This document shows positions 1-8,601 of a stretch of 64,000 bases of DNA, piece by piece. Origin of the DNA: Anaerolineales bacterium (GTDB lineage Bacteria > Chloroflexota > Anaerolineae > Anaerolineales > UBA11579); the NCBI GenBank assembly GCA_019637675.1, contig JAHBVE010000003.1, forward strand, positions 1 through 64,000, written 5' to 3'. The position numbers and the translations under genes were made by a program. The first letter of the stretch is position 1, and each line of letters starts with the position of its first letter. The notes under the pieces were generated by a model that was not told the origin of the DNA, searched no databases, and saw only the letters and a program-made list of their open reading frames with translations.

Positions 1-161
<161 letters not shown>

Positions 162-330
162 AAAGTACATCCGAAGATGTACATAGATACATCTCTATGC
201 GGTTAGTCAAAGAAAACGCAAGCTATCTTTACTTCTTATCACTATTCAGATGTTAAGGTCCGGCGCATACACAGGGGCGGGATTCTACCCACACACTGAT
301 GGCCTGTCAAGGCTGGTAGACATGAAAAGT

Positions 331-353
331 CCCGATGCCAAAAGGCAGTCGGG
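331..353 (-). terminator. Hairpin in the rRNA leader, possible terminator of the dnaX-recR operon
   Basis: A 9-bp stem (CCCGA/TCGGG plus TGCC/GGCA, one bulged base) with an A/T tetraloop is followed on the minus strand by ACTTTTC. It could end transcripts coming from recR. It lies downstream of the rRNA promoter, so rRNA transcription would have to pass it, which rRNA operons can do by antitermination. Confidence 0.35.
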
Positions 354-432
354 GCCTTCGTCGCTGGACATTGTTCAGTTGTTAGGGGAATGCTGTACTG
401 CTACAGATATTCCGGCTACCAAATGCTGGAAC

Positions 433-460
433 ATTATATGCAGAATTTCACAAATAGCAA
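433..460 (-). promoter_or_regulatory. Predicted rRNA operon promoter
   Basis: On the minus strand TTGCTA (455-460) is followed after 16 bp by a perfect TATAAT (433-438). It points toward the 16S gene and would give a leader of about 265 nt. It begins only about 20 bp after the recR stop codon. Confidence 0.55.
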
Positions 461-481
461 GCAATTTTGAAAGTTTTAAGA

Positions 482-1084
482 TTACATGTTCTGCCGGCCA
501 GCCAGCGCCCGCAGCAGTGTGCTCTGATCGGCATACTCCAGGTCGCCGCCCATGGGCAGGCCGCGTGCCAGCCGCGTGACCCGCACACTCAGCGGGGCGA
601 TCTGCTGCTGCAGGTACATGGCCGTGGCATCACCCTCCATGCTGGGGTTGGTGGCCACGATCAGCTCTTGCACCTGGCCGGTCTTGAGTCGCTGCAATAG
701 TTCAGCGATCTTGAGATCCTCTGGGCCTACGCCTTCGATCGGGGAGAGCGCCCCACCGAGTACATGGTACAGACCGCGGTAGCCTTGCGTGCGCTCGATG
801 GCGAGCACATCCAGCGGTTCTTCTACCACACACAGCAGCGCCTTCTCGCGCTCGGGGTGTGCACAGATCGGGCACAACTCCTCACCCGCGGCGGTGATGT
901 TGAAGCACTGCCCGCAGGTGGCCGTGCCCGAGCGCAGAGCACCCAAGGCCTTAGACAGCTCATCCGGCAGAGCGCCGTCGCCGCGCAACAAGAAGAAGGT
1001 CAGGCGTGAGGCCGTCTTCGGCCCCACGCCTGGCAATCTGGCGAACGCCTCGATCACGCGCTGAATCGGTTCGGGCAGTAACAC
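482..1084 (-). CDS. recR: Recombination mediator protein RecR
   Basis: 200 aa, the usual RecR length. RecR works with RecF and RecO to load RecA on gapped DNA. The N-terminus has a helix-hairpin-helix (LPGVGPKTASRL, about residues 18-29). A four-cysteine zinc site follows (CGQC near 58 and CPIC near 71), and then a Toprim domain with the acidic VVEEPLDV motif near residue 85. It is the last gene of a co-directional dnaX-ybaB-recR set, an arrangement conserved in many bacteria, with 9 bp to ybaB. The start is GTG at 1084, directly before LLPEPIQRVIEAFARLPGVG, where RecR proteins normally begin. Confidence 0.96.
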   Translation of the reverse strand: MLLPEPIQRVIEAFARLPGVGPKTASRLTFFLLRGDGALPDELSKALGALRSGTATCGQCFNITAAGEELCPICAHPEREKALLCVVEEPLDVLAIERTQGYRGLYHVLGGALSPIEGVGPEDLKIAELLQRLKTGQVQELIVATNPSMEGDATAMYLQQQIAPLSVRVTRLARGLPMGGDLEYADQSTLLRALAGRQNM

Positions 1085-1093
1085 GGGTGCGTC

Positions 1094-1402
1094 TTAGAAG
1101 TTCAGGCCTTGCGAAAGCGGGCCTAGGCGATCTTTGGCCATTTGGCGCGAGGCTTCCAACGCGTCGTTGAAACCTTCCATCAGCAGTTTGGAAAGATTGG
1201 GGTCCGCGGCTGCTTCTGGGGAGATCTCCAGGCTGGTCAGGCGCTGGTCACCCGTGATGACGATCTTGATGGCGCCATCGGCCACTTCGGCGGTGACGGT
1301 CTCTTTGGCAAGCTCTTTCTGCGCCTTGACCAAATCCCCTTGCAATTGGCGCAGCTGATTGAGCATGCCACCCATATCCCCTAAACCCGGTAGTTTGTCC
1401 AT
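1094..1402 (-). CDS. YbaB/EbfC family nucleoid-associated protein
   Basis: 102 aa. The family forms small dimers that bind DNA; the exact role in most bacteria is unclear. The protein has the typical long first helix rich in Q/K/E (LNQLRQLQGDLVKAQKELAKETV), then a beta-sheet segment with GAIKIVITGDQRLTSLEISPEA and a C-terminal helix ending in a glycine/leucine tail. It sits between dnaX and recR, the standard context that helps identify it. Confidence 0.93.
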   Translation of the reverse strand: MDKLPGLGDMGGMLNQLRQLQGDLVKAQKELAKETVTAEVADGAIKIVITGDQRLTSLEISPEAAADPNLSKLLMEGFNDALEASRQMAKDRLGPLSQGLNF

Positions 1403-1434
1403 GACTTTATTCTCCGTATCAAATTATCTTCAGA

Positions 1435-3000
1435 CTACTGATCATTCGTAGTCTGGTCAGTATGATCAACGATCTCGCCACCCAGGCGCACAGCAGCTGC
1501 CACGACGCCTGAGCTATCCAAGCCAGCCGGCAATTCTGATGCGCTGGCCGTGCTCAGATAACACTGCACCTCTAGCCGGCGTTGAAACGCCTGCTCAAGC
1601 ACATCATGCAACATTGTTAAGTTGTCTGGTTTTTCCATTTTGTCTTTCAAGACATCCGTGGCAAAGCCCAGCAACAGTTTGTCTTCACGCAAATGGCGCG
1701 CTTTGACCGAGTTAAGCAAGGCCGCCAGGTTTGCGTTCTGCTGCCTGGCCAAATCTTTGATCTTACTCCATTGCGCCATGTCCAGGCCTTGGCCTGCGGC
1801 TGCTGCAGTCGGTGCCGGCTGTGCAGCTGCCCGCGGCGCGGTGGTTGCTTGCGGCGGGGGAGCGGCCCGGCCCCGCGGCTGCGCAGGTGCGGCCGTCTGA
1901 GGCCTGACCGCGGAGGGCGCCTGCATGGCTTCGATCAGGGCCATCTCCAAAGGCAAGCCGGGTTGCCAGGCTTGGCGCACTTCGGCGGCGGCTTCGTTAA
2001 ACAAGCGCAGTGTGCGCAAAATGCTGCCCGGCGCCAACGCCTCGGCTTGCGCCTTCATGCGGCGCGCCTCGTCACCGGCGAATTCGTGACCCAGGGGTAC
2101 ATTCATGCCCAGCAACAAAACACCGCGCAGCGTATCCACGATCTGGCGCGCCAGTTGGCGCGCATCGCTGCCCGTATCCAACGCGGCCCGAATGCGCTCA
2201 AGGCCGGCGGCGGCATCATTGGCTACCAGGGCGTCGATCACACCCAGCACAGCTTCGCTGGCCGAGGTGCCGAGCACCTGCTGGGCCCAATCCAGGCGTA
2301 AGCGTTCGCCCGGTACGGCCAGCTGGTCAAACAAGGAGATCGAGTCACGCAGGCTGCCTGTGCCCTGGCGAGCGATCAGCTCCAGGGCATCCCGGTCGGC
2401 TTCCACGCCTTCATCCTTGGCGATCTTCTCCAGCTGCGTCACGGTCTCTTCCAGCGGCAGGCGCCGGAACTCGTGGCGCTGGCAGCGCGAGAGTACGGTG
2501 GCCGGGATCTTGTGCATTTCCGTGGTGGCCAGAATGAAAATGGCGTGCGGAGGCGGCTCCTCCAGCGTCTTCAGCAGCGCATTGAACGCTGCCGTGGAGA
2601 GCATATGGACTTCATCAATGATATAGACCTTGAAGTCGCCGTGGTTCGGTTTGAAATTGATCTTGTCGCGCAATTCGCGCACATCTTCCACACTGGTGTT
2701 GGACGCTGCATCGATTTCGATCAGGTCCATGAAGCTGCCATTTTGGATCGCCAGGCAGTTCTCACAAGTGCAATCCGGCCGCTGCGACAAGTCTTCATTG
2801 GTGCAGGTGATGGCTTTGGCCAACAAGCGCGCCACGCTGGTTTTGCCCGTGCCGCGCGGCCCCGAGAACAGGTAGGCATGCCCCACCCGGTCTGCGGCAA
2901 CAGCGTTGCGCAGGGTGCTGACTACATGGGCCTGACCGACAACATCAGCCCAATTGTTAGGTCTATATTTTCGATAAAGGGAGAGAGTGGGCGCGCTCAT
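1435..3000 (-). CDS. dnaX: DNA polymerase III subunit gamma/tau
   Basis: 521 aa. This is the clamp-loader ATPase of the replisome. It starts with SLYRKYRPNNWADVVGQ, the classic DnaX N-terminus. Walker A is FSGPRGTGKTS near residue 46, and a zinc-binding group includes CTCENC near 79-84. Walker B/DExx (YIIDEVHM) and sensor 1 (LATTEMHKIPATVLSRC) follow. Residues about 370-405 are an Ala/Pro-rich linker before a C-terminal tau-like domain. I did not find a convincing internal frameshift site for a shorter gamma form, but did not exclude one. Confidence 0.97.
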   Translation of the reverse strand: MSAPTLSLYRKYRPNNWADVVGQAHVVSTLRNAVAADRVGHAYLFSGPRGTGKTSVARLLAKAITCTNEDLSQRPDCTCENCLAIQNGSFMDLIEIDAASNTSVEDVRELRDKINFKPNHGDFKVYIIDEVHMLSTAAFNALLKTLEEPPPHAIFILATTEMHKIPATVLSRCQRHEFRRLPLEETVTQLEKIAKDEGVEADRDALELIARQGTGSLRDSISLFDQLAVPGERLRLDWAQQVLGTSASEAVLGVIDALVANDAAAGLERIRAALDTGSDARQLARQIVDTLRGVLLLGMNVPLGHEFAGDEARRMKAQAEALAPGSILRTLRLFNEAAAEVRQAWQPGLPLEMALIEAMQAPSAVRPQTAAPAQPRGRAAPPPQATTAPRAAAQPAPTAAAAGQGLDMAQWSKIKDLARQQNANLAALLNSVKARHLREDKLLLGFATDVLKDKMEKPDNLTMLHDVLEQAFQRRLEVQCYLSTASASELPAGLDSSGVVAAAVRLGGEIVDHTDQTTNDQ

Positions 3001-3032
3001 GGAACAGTCTTAGTGTAACAGAGGCACAAAGC

Positions 3033-3464
3033 TCACTCACTGAAAGCCGCAAGCTCATCAGACACATTAATCTTTTGGCGATGAAAACGGGGAAGCGGCA
3101 CGGTCAGGTTGTGATCTGAAATGCGCTTGTTCAAGGCCTCAACCTTCTCTGCGAAAGCAGCCCTGGCTCTGTGCCATTCGCCCTCAATCCATTGAGCGCT
3201 TTCACCTCTGGCAAGCGCTTCCTGGCGCCATTGCCACACCAGGCCCAGTGCCTGTCGGGCGGCGGCGTGTTCCGCATCAATAGACTGGCGCACCTCTATG
3301 AAAGCAGGCGCAAAGCCGTTCTCCTTGAGCAGGTGATAAGCGAGCTGCCAACCTGGGTCTACATATGGATTGTCTTCGATGCTCAGAGGCTTGCCTGAAC
3401 CGCGCAGATTATCAAACGCCCCTTCTTCCATTGCTTTGCGGATGATCTCATCTATATTTGGCAT
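3033..3464 (-). CDS. DUF1992 (DnaJ homologue subfamily C member 28-like) protein
   Basis: 143 aa. The N-terminus, IDEIIRKAMEEGAFDNLRGSGKPL with a nearby NPYVDPGWQLAYHLLKENGFAP, is the signature of DUF1992, found in bacteria and in the C-terminus of eukaryotic DNAJC28. No J domain or catalytic site is visible and the function is not known. It follows 32 bp upstream of dnaX on the same strand and may share its transcript. Confidence 0.85.
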   Translation of the reverse strand: MPNIDEIIRKAMEEGAFDNLRGSGKPLSIEDNPYVDPGWQLAYHLLKENGFAPAFIEVRQSIDAEHAAARQALGLVWQWRQEALARGESAQWIEGEWHRARAAFAEKVEALNKRISDHNLTVPLPRFHRQKINVSDELAAFSE

Positions 3465-3470
3465 AACAAA

Positions 3471-3944
3471 TCAAGGCACTATGTAAGTGGCTTGCACATC
3501 TCCACTGGCATCCAGTAGGGTCAACTCCTCCCCTCGGCTCCATACGGCCACCTGGCGGTCCCAATACAGCTCGGCCGCGGTGTCGTCACCCTCACGCGTA
3601 TAGACAGACACCTGCCCGCCCGGGTGCAGCACCAGGGCCGGGAAGCGAAACTCGATCCCATTCCCATCCCGCAGACGCCAACCGGCCAGCGCCACTTCCT
3701 GCTGGCCAATGTGCTCGATCGTGACACGCTCGTTCTGCAGATCGCCCGCGGCTACTACTGTGGTTACCTGCAGCTGGCTGGTCACGACTTGTGTCCCCAC
3801 GCCTGCCGTTTCCAGCACCGCAGGCGTCTCACGGAACACAAAATAGGTCCAGACCGACATCACGATCAAGGCAGTAACGATCGAGACTGCCACATTGAGC
3901 AGCAGGTAACGCACCAGGCGCGGGTCGCTCAGGAGATCACGCAT
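3471..3944 (-). CDS. Membrane-anchored lamin-tail-domain (LTD) protein
   Basis: About 158 aa from the chosen ATG. A single membrane helix (about residues 13-37, VRYLLLNVAVSIVTALIVM...) is followed by an extracytoplasmic beta-rich domain. This has the LTD pattern: VTIEHIGQQEVALAGWRLRD, then a hydrophobic strand, HPGGQVSVYTREG and WDRQVAVWSRGEELTLLDASG. LTD domains are thought to mediate adhesion or DNA/surface binding; no enzyme motif is present. An in-frame ATG at 3971 and longer starts are possible. The chosen start places the helix near the N-terminus. Confidence 0.7.
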   Translation of the reverse strand: MRDLLSDPRLVRYLLLNVAVSIVTALIVMSVWTYFVFRETPAVLETAGVGTQVVTSQLQVTTVVAAGDLQNERVTIEHIGQQEVALAGWRLRDGNGIEFRFPALVLHPGGQVSVYTREGDDTAAELYWDRQVAVWSRGEELTLLDASGDVQATYIVP

Positions 3945-4007
3945 CAGCACGATGATAGCACCTACACGCATACTGCGCCGCAGCCTGGGAATGGTAGACT
4001 GGCAATC

Positions 4008-4442
4008 ATGCGCATTGTGGCCGAGAAGGATAAGACCACCCGCCCAGCAGCCGTTACGTTCACCGGGCGCTTGTTGAGCTTGCAAAGTGTGGGGCTGGTG
4101 ATCTTAGCCATTCTGGCCGCGCCAGAGCCACCGATCGCCAACCACGAATGGCGCGAGCTGTGGCGGGCCGGCCTCTACATCACGCTGGGCTTCCTCAGCG
4201 CATGGTCCGGCTTGGGCCTGCTCAAGCTTCGCCCTCCATCTTGGAACCTGGCGATGCTGGTGCAAGGCACCGCCTTGCTGCATGCGCTCGTTCTCTACCG
4301 CGCCGGCGAACGGCCCGTATACATGTATCTGCAAATGCTGCTGGCCATTCTTATCGTCGTCAATCTGAATCAATCCACCCTGCGTGCCAGCTTCCCGACT
4401 GAGATCATCGAAACGCAAGAGACCCCCAGTGAACCACACTGA
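4008..4442 (+). CDS. Small integral membrane protein, unknown function
   Basis: 144 aa. It has about four predicted hydrophobic helices (SVGLVILAILAAP, LYITLGFLSAWSGLGLL, LAMLVQGTALLHALVLY, YLQMLLAILIVVNL) and a hydrophilic C-terminus. I do not recognise a family. It is transcribed divergently from the LTD gene, and its last 14 bp overlap the start of the next plus-strand gene, suggesting co-translation. Confidence 0.65.
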   Translation: MRIVAEKDKTTRPAAVTFTGRLLSLQSVGLVILAILAAPEPPIANHEWRELWRAGLYITLGFLSAWSGLGLLKLRPPSWNLAMLVQGTALLHALVLYRAGERPVYMYLQMLLAILIVVNLNQSTLRASFPTEIIETQETPSEPH

Positions 4443-6267
4443 CCAGACCCAGCAGTACATTACGCTGCTTCGCCGCTTTGAACCGATCTTGCGGTTTACC
4501 CATGGCGAGCGCTTCTTCCCTATGGATGTTGACCGCTATGTGGCCAACAGCAGCTTCTGGGTGCAGCGGCCCAACCAGCCCTCGGAGCGCGTGTATGCCC
4601 AGGGTGAACTCTCATTGGAAAAACTAGCACAAAGCCGGCGCGAACCGTTCGAGTCCATCCAGTATCTCAAGTTCATCGAGCCACTCACTATCGCCGAGCT
4701 TGCTTCGTATCAACTACAGCAGACCCTGACCAAGGCTGGGCGCGAGCAAGCTTTCCACGCCGGCGCCGGCCGCCTGGCTCGTGTGGGCTACGGCTCGCGC
4801 CTGCTCGACGCATTGTTTTCGTTCAGCCTGTTCGTGCGCGGCCGCGTGCCGGGCGACACGGCCGCCGCGGCGGCCGTGCGCTACAAGCAGATGCAAGCCG
4901 AACAAGAGCGCTTTCAATACTATGGCCGCGTCGTAGAGCAAGAGGGCTGGCTGGTGCTGCAATACTGGTACTTTTACGCCTTCAACAACTGGCGCTCCGG
5001 CTTCTCTGGCGTCAACGACCACGAAGCGGATTGGGAGATGGCCTGCGTTTATCTCTACAAAGACGCCGAAGGGGAATGGCAACCCGAGTGGACCGGCTAT
5101 GCAAGCCATGACTTTTACGGCGATGATCTCCGCCGCCGCTGGGATGACCCCGAGTTGCAGAAGATCGCACAGCACCCGGTGGTCTATGTTGGCGCCGGCT
5201 CACATGCCAGCTACTACCAGCCGGGTGAGTACTTGACCGAGCTAGAGCTGCCGCTGCTCTCTCCGCTATCGGCTTTTTGGGGGCGCATTCGTTCCGCCTG
5301 GGAGCGAATGCTACGAACGGAGGACAGCACCCGCCCCACTGAAACTCTGTTCCGCATCCCCTTCGTAGATTACGCTCGCGGCGATGGCGTAAGTATTGGC
5401 CCTGGCCAGCAAAAACGCTGGGATGACCCCGCGCTCCTCAACCCCGCGCCATCATGGGTGCGTGCCTACCGTGGGCTTTGGGGCTTGTACGCACGTGACC
5501 CCATCGCCGGAGAGAACGCCCCCGCCGGCCCCATGTATGACCGCAGCGGCAGAGTGCGCCGCGCCTGGTACGACCCGCTGGGATGGGCCGGGCTGGATAA
5601 GCAAGTGCCGCCCAACCGGGCGCAAGACCGCGCCCGCCGGCGTCAGCACGCCATCGAGCAGCGCCAGGACGCGCTCAAGATCACGATCAGTGAGAAAACC
5701 CGCGAGCTGCGCGATCTGGGCATGGAAGCCGAAGCCATGCTGGACCAGCCCCACATGCGGGAGCTCTACCAGCAGCGCCAAGCGCGGATTACAACTCTGT
5801 CTCAGGAGCTAAGCGTGCTGCGCGCCCAACTTTCCACAGATGGCACCTTGCGCGAAGCATTGGGGCTGCACGCAGCCCGCCTCGACGCGGGATACAAGGT
5901 TGGCCCGCGTGCGCACATCCGCCGCGCCCACCACCCCGCCAGCGCCACAGGCTTACGCCTGGGGCGCATCGCCGAGATCTGGGCGGCCGCCAGCATAGGG
6001 CTGGTGCTGCTTGCTTTTGTCGGGATCGTACTATTCGCCCGCCAGTACTTGGTGGTGGGCATCGTGTCGATGCTGGGCATCGTGGCGGTAGTGGAAGCAG
6101 TATTCCGCAGCCGGCTGGGTTGGCTGCTAGGCCGCCTCACCAACGCCCTGGCGCTGGTGGCCGCGGCTGTTTTGCTTTATCAATTCTTCTGGCCCATGCT
6201 GATCGGCATCATCATTCTGGCCGGCGCATACATCCTGTGGGAAAACCTGCGCGAGCTGGGAAGTTAA
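4429..6267 (+). CDS. Large protein with Vps62/DUF946-like domain and C-terminal membrane helices
   Basis: 612 aa from the GTG that overlaps the end of the upstream gene; a longer in-frame start exists. The middle part (about residues 185-290) has the pattern YWYFYAFNNWRSG..HEADWEM, then YASHDFYG and PVVYVGAGSHASYY. This resembles the Vps62/plant DUF946 family, in which such His/Asp-rich segments are conserved. A coiled-coil stretch lies near 410-470, and two or three membrane helices near 530-600 end the protein. The biochemical role is unknown. The resemblance is from memory and needs a profile search. Confidence 0.6.
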   Translation: MNHTDQTQQYITLLRRFEPILRFTHGERFFPMDVDRYVANSSFWVQRPNQPSERVYAQGELSLEKLAQSRREPFESIQYLKFIEPLTIAELASYQLQQTLTKAGREQAFHAGAGRLARVGYGSRLLDALFSFSLFVRGRVPGDTAAAAAVRYKQMQAEQERFQYYGRVVEQEGWLVLQYWYFYAFNNWRSGFSGVNDHEADWEMACVYLYKDAEGEWQPEWTGYASHDFYGDDLRRRWDDPELQKIAQHPVVYVGAGSHASYYQPGEYLTELELPLLSPLSAFWGRIRSAWERMLRTEDSTRPTETLFRIPFVDYARGDGVSIGPGQQKRWDDPALLNPAPSWVRAYRGLWGLYARDPIAGENAPAGPMYDRSGRVRRAWYDPLGWAGLDKQVPPNRAQDRARRRQHAIEQRQDALKITISEKTRELRDLGMEAEAMLDQPHMRELYQQRQARITTLSQELSVLRAQLSTDGTLREALGLHAARLDAGYKVGPRAHIRRAHHPASATGLRLGRIAEIWAAASIGLVLLAFVGIVLFARQYLVVGIVSMLGIVAVVEAVFRSRLGWLLGRLTNALALVAAAVLLYQFFWPMLIGIIILAGAYILWENLRELGS

Positions 6268-7814
6268 TTACAGAAGTCCTCTGTGATCAGCTCGCCTTCT
6301 TTCAAGCTGGTGCCACGGCCATAGTAGCTCATATCTGGCAACAACTCATAGTCCGCCCCAAAGTAATTAGCGAACAGCGCCCGGAAGCTATTGACAGGCG
6401 AGATGCTTGGGTACAAGCCAGCGTCTTCCACGCCCGGGAAGTGATAGCTGTTCAGGATCGGCAATAACGTCTCCGGCGGGCCACCGTTTGGCCCATGGTC
6501 ACCCTGCAAGATGATGATGGGTGGCGTGGCGGAATTGTCCTTGATCTGCTGAATCACATCCGCAATGTGGTTATCAATGAACTCCACATTGTTTCGATAG
6601 CCATCGACAAATTCATCATCGGTATGGCGGTACAGATAACGGCCACTGGCGTCAAACACGAACGGCTCGTGCGGCACCAGGATGTGTACATATACAAACT
6701 TCGGGGAGGTCATAAAAGCCACCCGCGGCAATTCTTCGAGGATGAAATACGTCTGCCGGTAATGCTCCAGATGCACAAGACTGTCCGGGTCGAGGACGAT
6801 CTCATCCGGCAGCAACTGGCGATAGTTGCCGATCAATTGCAGCCAGGAGTGCAGCCAGGTCGTCTTAATAAGATTGGCCTCGAAATCATTCAGCGTAGTA
6901 AGCGGAGTGAAGTTCTCATACAAAGTGTTCTGCGGCGGGCGAGAGAGCATTACATCTTCGCCCAGCTCTTGATTATGGGTAGCCCGCGTCTCGAACGCGA
7001 TGATCTGATAGCCCAGCTGTTTGAAGGACTGCAAAACCGGGCTCACCTTCCAATCCGGCAGGGCTTCAACATCATCAAACTCTTCGCCAAAGTATTCCAT
7101 GCGCAGCGCAGAGCCCACAGAAAACCCGGTGCGCCAATAATTGGTCTGGCTGCACTGCGCAACATAAAAGCCCATGTTTTCCAGGCGCTGCAAGAATGCA
7201 GAGCTGTCATGCCCAAAACGCTCGGCCAGTACATCGGCACGAGTATGTGCATCCAAGATGATGTAGTACACATCCGGGCGAGGAGCGTTTGGGTCAAATC
7301 CTTCTACGGTGTGTTGACCCGCCTGTTCCAAGCTCAGTTGATTGGCCCTGGCTTTGGCGCCTTCAAACCATAGAATATTCGCAAGGTTAAACACGACCAG
7401 CAGGCCGGCGGCAACCAGCACCGCGCTATTCAAGCGCTGGGCAGCTTCAGGTGTCCCGCGCGCGATCAGCCAGACCCCCAAAACCAAAAGCAAAGTCCAT
7501 AATCCTGACAGCAAGAGATTTGGCACCGCCACAAACATGGACAAGACTGAAAAAACATGCCCATAAAGAAAGAACAGCAAAACACTGAGGCTGGTCACCG
7601 CAGCGGCCTTGGGCAGGTTTCTAAAAGTGAGCCAGAGAATCAATAGAAGGGGAAGACTGGCAATGAGCGCCACCCGCAGGGAAGAGAGAACGGCCGTATA
7701 GTGCACAAACTGAATATTGATATTGTGCAGGGCGAGGATGGGCGCCACGGCGATCAGAACGACTGCCGCAATAGCAATCAGGTTCGGCGCATTAACTACA
7801 TATCGTCTTGCCAT
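6264..7814 (-). CDS. Membrane sulfatase / alkaline-phosphatase-superfamily protein
   Basis: 516 aa. About five membrane helices (residues about 10-150) precede a periplasmic hydrolase domain. That domain starts with RPDVYYIILDAHTRADVL, the first metal-binding strand of LTA-synthase or phosphoglycerol-transferase type sulfatases. A candidate nucleophile region lies at TNYWRTGFS, and the C-terminal metal site is LQGDHGPNG. Such proteins transfer or hydrolyse phospho- or sulfo-groups on envelope glycans or lipids; the substrate cannot be told from sequence. Its 3' end overlaps the convergent plus-strand gene by 4 bp. It lies next to the tRNA that hosts the prophage. Confidence 0.8.
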   Translation of the reverse strand: MARRYVVNAPNLIAIAAVVLIAVAPILALHNINIQFVHYTAVLSSLRVALIASLPLLLILWLTFRNLPKAAAVTSLSVLLFFLYGHVFSVLSMFVAVPNLLLSGLWTLLLVLGVWLIARGTPEAAQRLNSAVLVAAGLLVVFNLANILWFEGAKARANQLSLEQAGQHTVEGFDPNAPRPDVYYIILDAHTRADVLAERFGHDSSAFLQRLENMGFYVAQCSQTNYWRTGFSVGSALRMEYFGEEFDDVEALPDWKVSPVLQSFKQLGYQIIAFETRATHNQELGEDVMLSRPPQNTLYENFTPLTTLNDFEANLIKTTWLHSWLQLIGNYRQLLPDEIVLDPDSLVHLEHYRQTYFILEELPRVAFMTSPKFVYVHILVPHEPFVFDASGRYLYRHTDDEFVDGYRNNVEFIDNHIADVIQQIKDNSATPPIIILQGDHGPNGGPPETLLPILNSYHFPGVEDAGLYPSISPVNSFRALFANYFGADYELLPDMSYYGRGTSLKEGELITEDFCN

Positions 7815-7840
7815 CTACTTTGCCTTTATTCCAAAACTTG

Positions 7841-7912
7841 TGGGCCCGCCAGGACTCGAACCTGAAACCAAGCGGTTATGAGCCGCCTGCTCTGCCATTG
7901 AGCTACAGGCCC
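7841..7912 (-). tRNA. tRNA with CAU anticodon (tRNA-Ile2-like or Met), left prophage junction
   Basis: On the minus strand this folds completely: acceptor GGGCCTG/CGGGCCC with one G-U pair, a D-arm with a 7-nt loop, anticodon loop CTCATAA, T-arm with TTCGAGT, discriminator A. CCA is not encoded. The anticodon stem (GGCGG/CCGCT) and TTGG variable region look more like the lysidine-modified tRNA-Ile2 than initiator Met, but this is not certain. A second copy at 47309-47381 has the same middle and a broken acceptor stem. The two copies mark the prophage ends. Confidence 0.9.
7848..7896. repeat. Left attachment-site core (attL)
   Basis: These 49 bp are identical to 47316-47364 and cover the T-arm, variable region, anticodon arm and part of the D-arm of the tRNA. 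Beyond them the two sites differ by one base in the D-loop, then match again for 16 bp. Confidence 0.85.
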
Positions 7913-7951
7913 GTCTAAAACCATTTTACACGCTCCTTAGCCTTGTACTCA

Positions 7952-7977
7952 GACACCCCTAAAAGGGTGTCTTTTTT
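7952..7977 (+). terminator. Rho-independent terminator at the left prophage end
   Basis: A perfect 7-bp stem (GACACCC/GGGTGTC) with a 6-nt loop is followed by T6 on the plus strand. No plus-strand gene lies just upstream in the integrated state. In a circular phage genome it would end transcripts of the XRE gene that cross the attachment site. Confidence 0.75.
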
Positions 7978-8073
7978 GTTCCGCCATCGCGGTCAGTCTG
8001 TCAGTGGGTGCCCCCCTCACCTATTGGCAGGCTGACCGGGGTGTCGGAATGCCGGCACCTCTCCTCTCCGGCT

Positions 8074-8109
8074 GGGTGTTGGGCCAGATTACCCCCTGGC
8101 CCAACACCC
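8074..8109. promoter_or_regulatory. Perfect 14-bp inverted repeat before the early operon
   Basis: GGGTGTTGGGCCAG and its exact complement flank an 8-nt loop, with no T-run after it. It lies 33 bp before the first predicted early gene. It may be an operator or a structured mRNA leader. The rest of 7915-8141 holds a terminator and a weaker 7-bp repeat (CGGTCAG/CTGACCG near 7990-8040), and no clear promoter. Confidence 0.5.
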
Positions 8110-8141
8110 GAAGGGAAGGAACGCCAGCAGAGGAGCAAGAC

Positions 8142-8234
8142 GTGTTTGAAATCACAAAGACCTTCATATCCCACTGGGCTTATTACGGCCCCCGCCGCGC
8201 TTTGTGGTGGCTACTCAACGCTTTCGGATTCTGA
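8142..8234 (+). CDS. Small protein, 30 aa, unknown
   Basis: A GTG start is preceded by a good ribosome binding site (GAGGAGCAAGAC). The product is aromatic and partly hydrophobic, with FISHWAYYGPRRALWWLLNAF in the middle, like a short amphipathic or membrane helix. The stop is 1 bp before the next ATG, which supports translation as a leader or accessory peptide. No family recognised. Confidence 0.45.
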   Translation: MFEITKTFISHWAYYGPRRALWWLLNAFGF

Positions 8235-8235
8235 G

Positions 8236-8601
8236 ATGGATACGCAGGCCTATAAGAACGCCCAGCGCATTAGCGGTGAGGAATTGCAGAACGTGATCCT
8301 CGGACATCTGCGTCTGCATGTTGGCAAACACGTCGCAATCACTGATGAATACATCTGTCAGCTGCTGGGGAAGCCCATCAGCTTTGAGCGAGCTGTGCGC
8401 ATGGCGATCAACAAACTGCGCAAGCGCGGAGAGTTGATCTGTTCTGAGAGTGGGGTTGGCTATTGGATGGCCAGCTCGCTGGAGGAAGCCCTTCACACCT
8501 CGGCCGATCTTCGCTCACGCGCAACGGACATGTTTGATACGGCAAACACGATCGAGCAATCGGCACAACGCGAATTCGGCGGACAAAGGAGCCTCGTATG
8601 A
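8236..8601 (+). CDS. Winged-helix-like phage protein, unknown
   Basis: 121 aa. Residues about 12-75 have the spacing of a winged helix: EELQNVILGHLRLHVGKHVAITDEYICQLLG, then AVRMAINKLRKRGELICSESGVGYWMA. This is like DNA-binding domains that read one half-site and end with a beta wing. The C-terminal tail is helical. It probably acts as a regulator or helps replication; no specific family is recognised. The stop overlaps the next start (ATGA). Confidence 0.65.
   Translation: MDTQAYKNAQRISGEELQNVILGHLRLHVGKHVAITDEYICQLLGKPISFERAVRMAINKLRKRGELICSESGVGYWMASSLEEALHTSADLRSRATDMFDTANTIEQSAQREFGGQRSLV

Larger units (their letters stand above)
162..481 (-). other. 16S rRNA leader region without protein genes
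   Basis: This 320-bp stretch between recR and the 16S gene carries no convincing gene. It holds a promoter close to recR and a hairpin about 80 nt further along. The rest is leader, with two imperfect GATGTAC/GATACATC-type repeats near 172-197. Short ORFs on the plus strand here look like chance. Confidence 0.6.
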
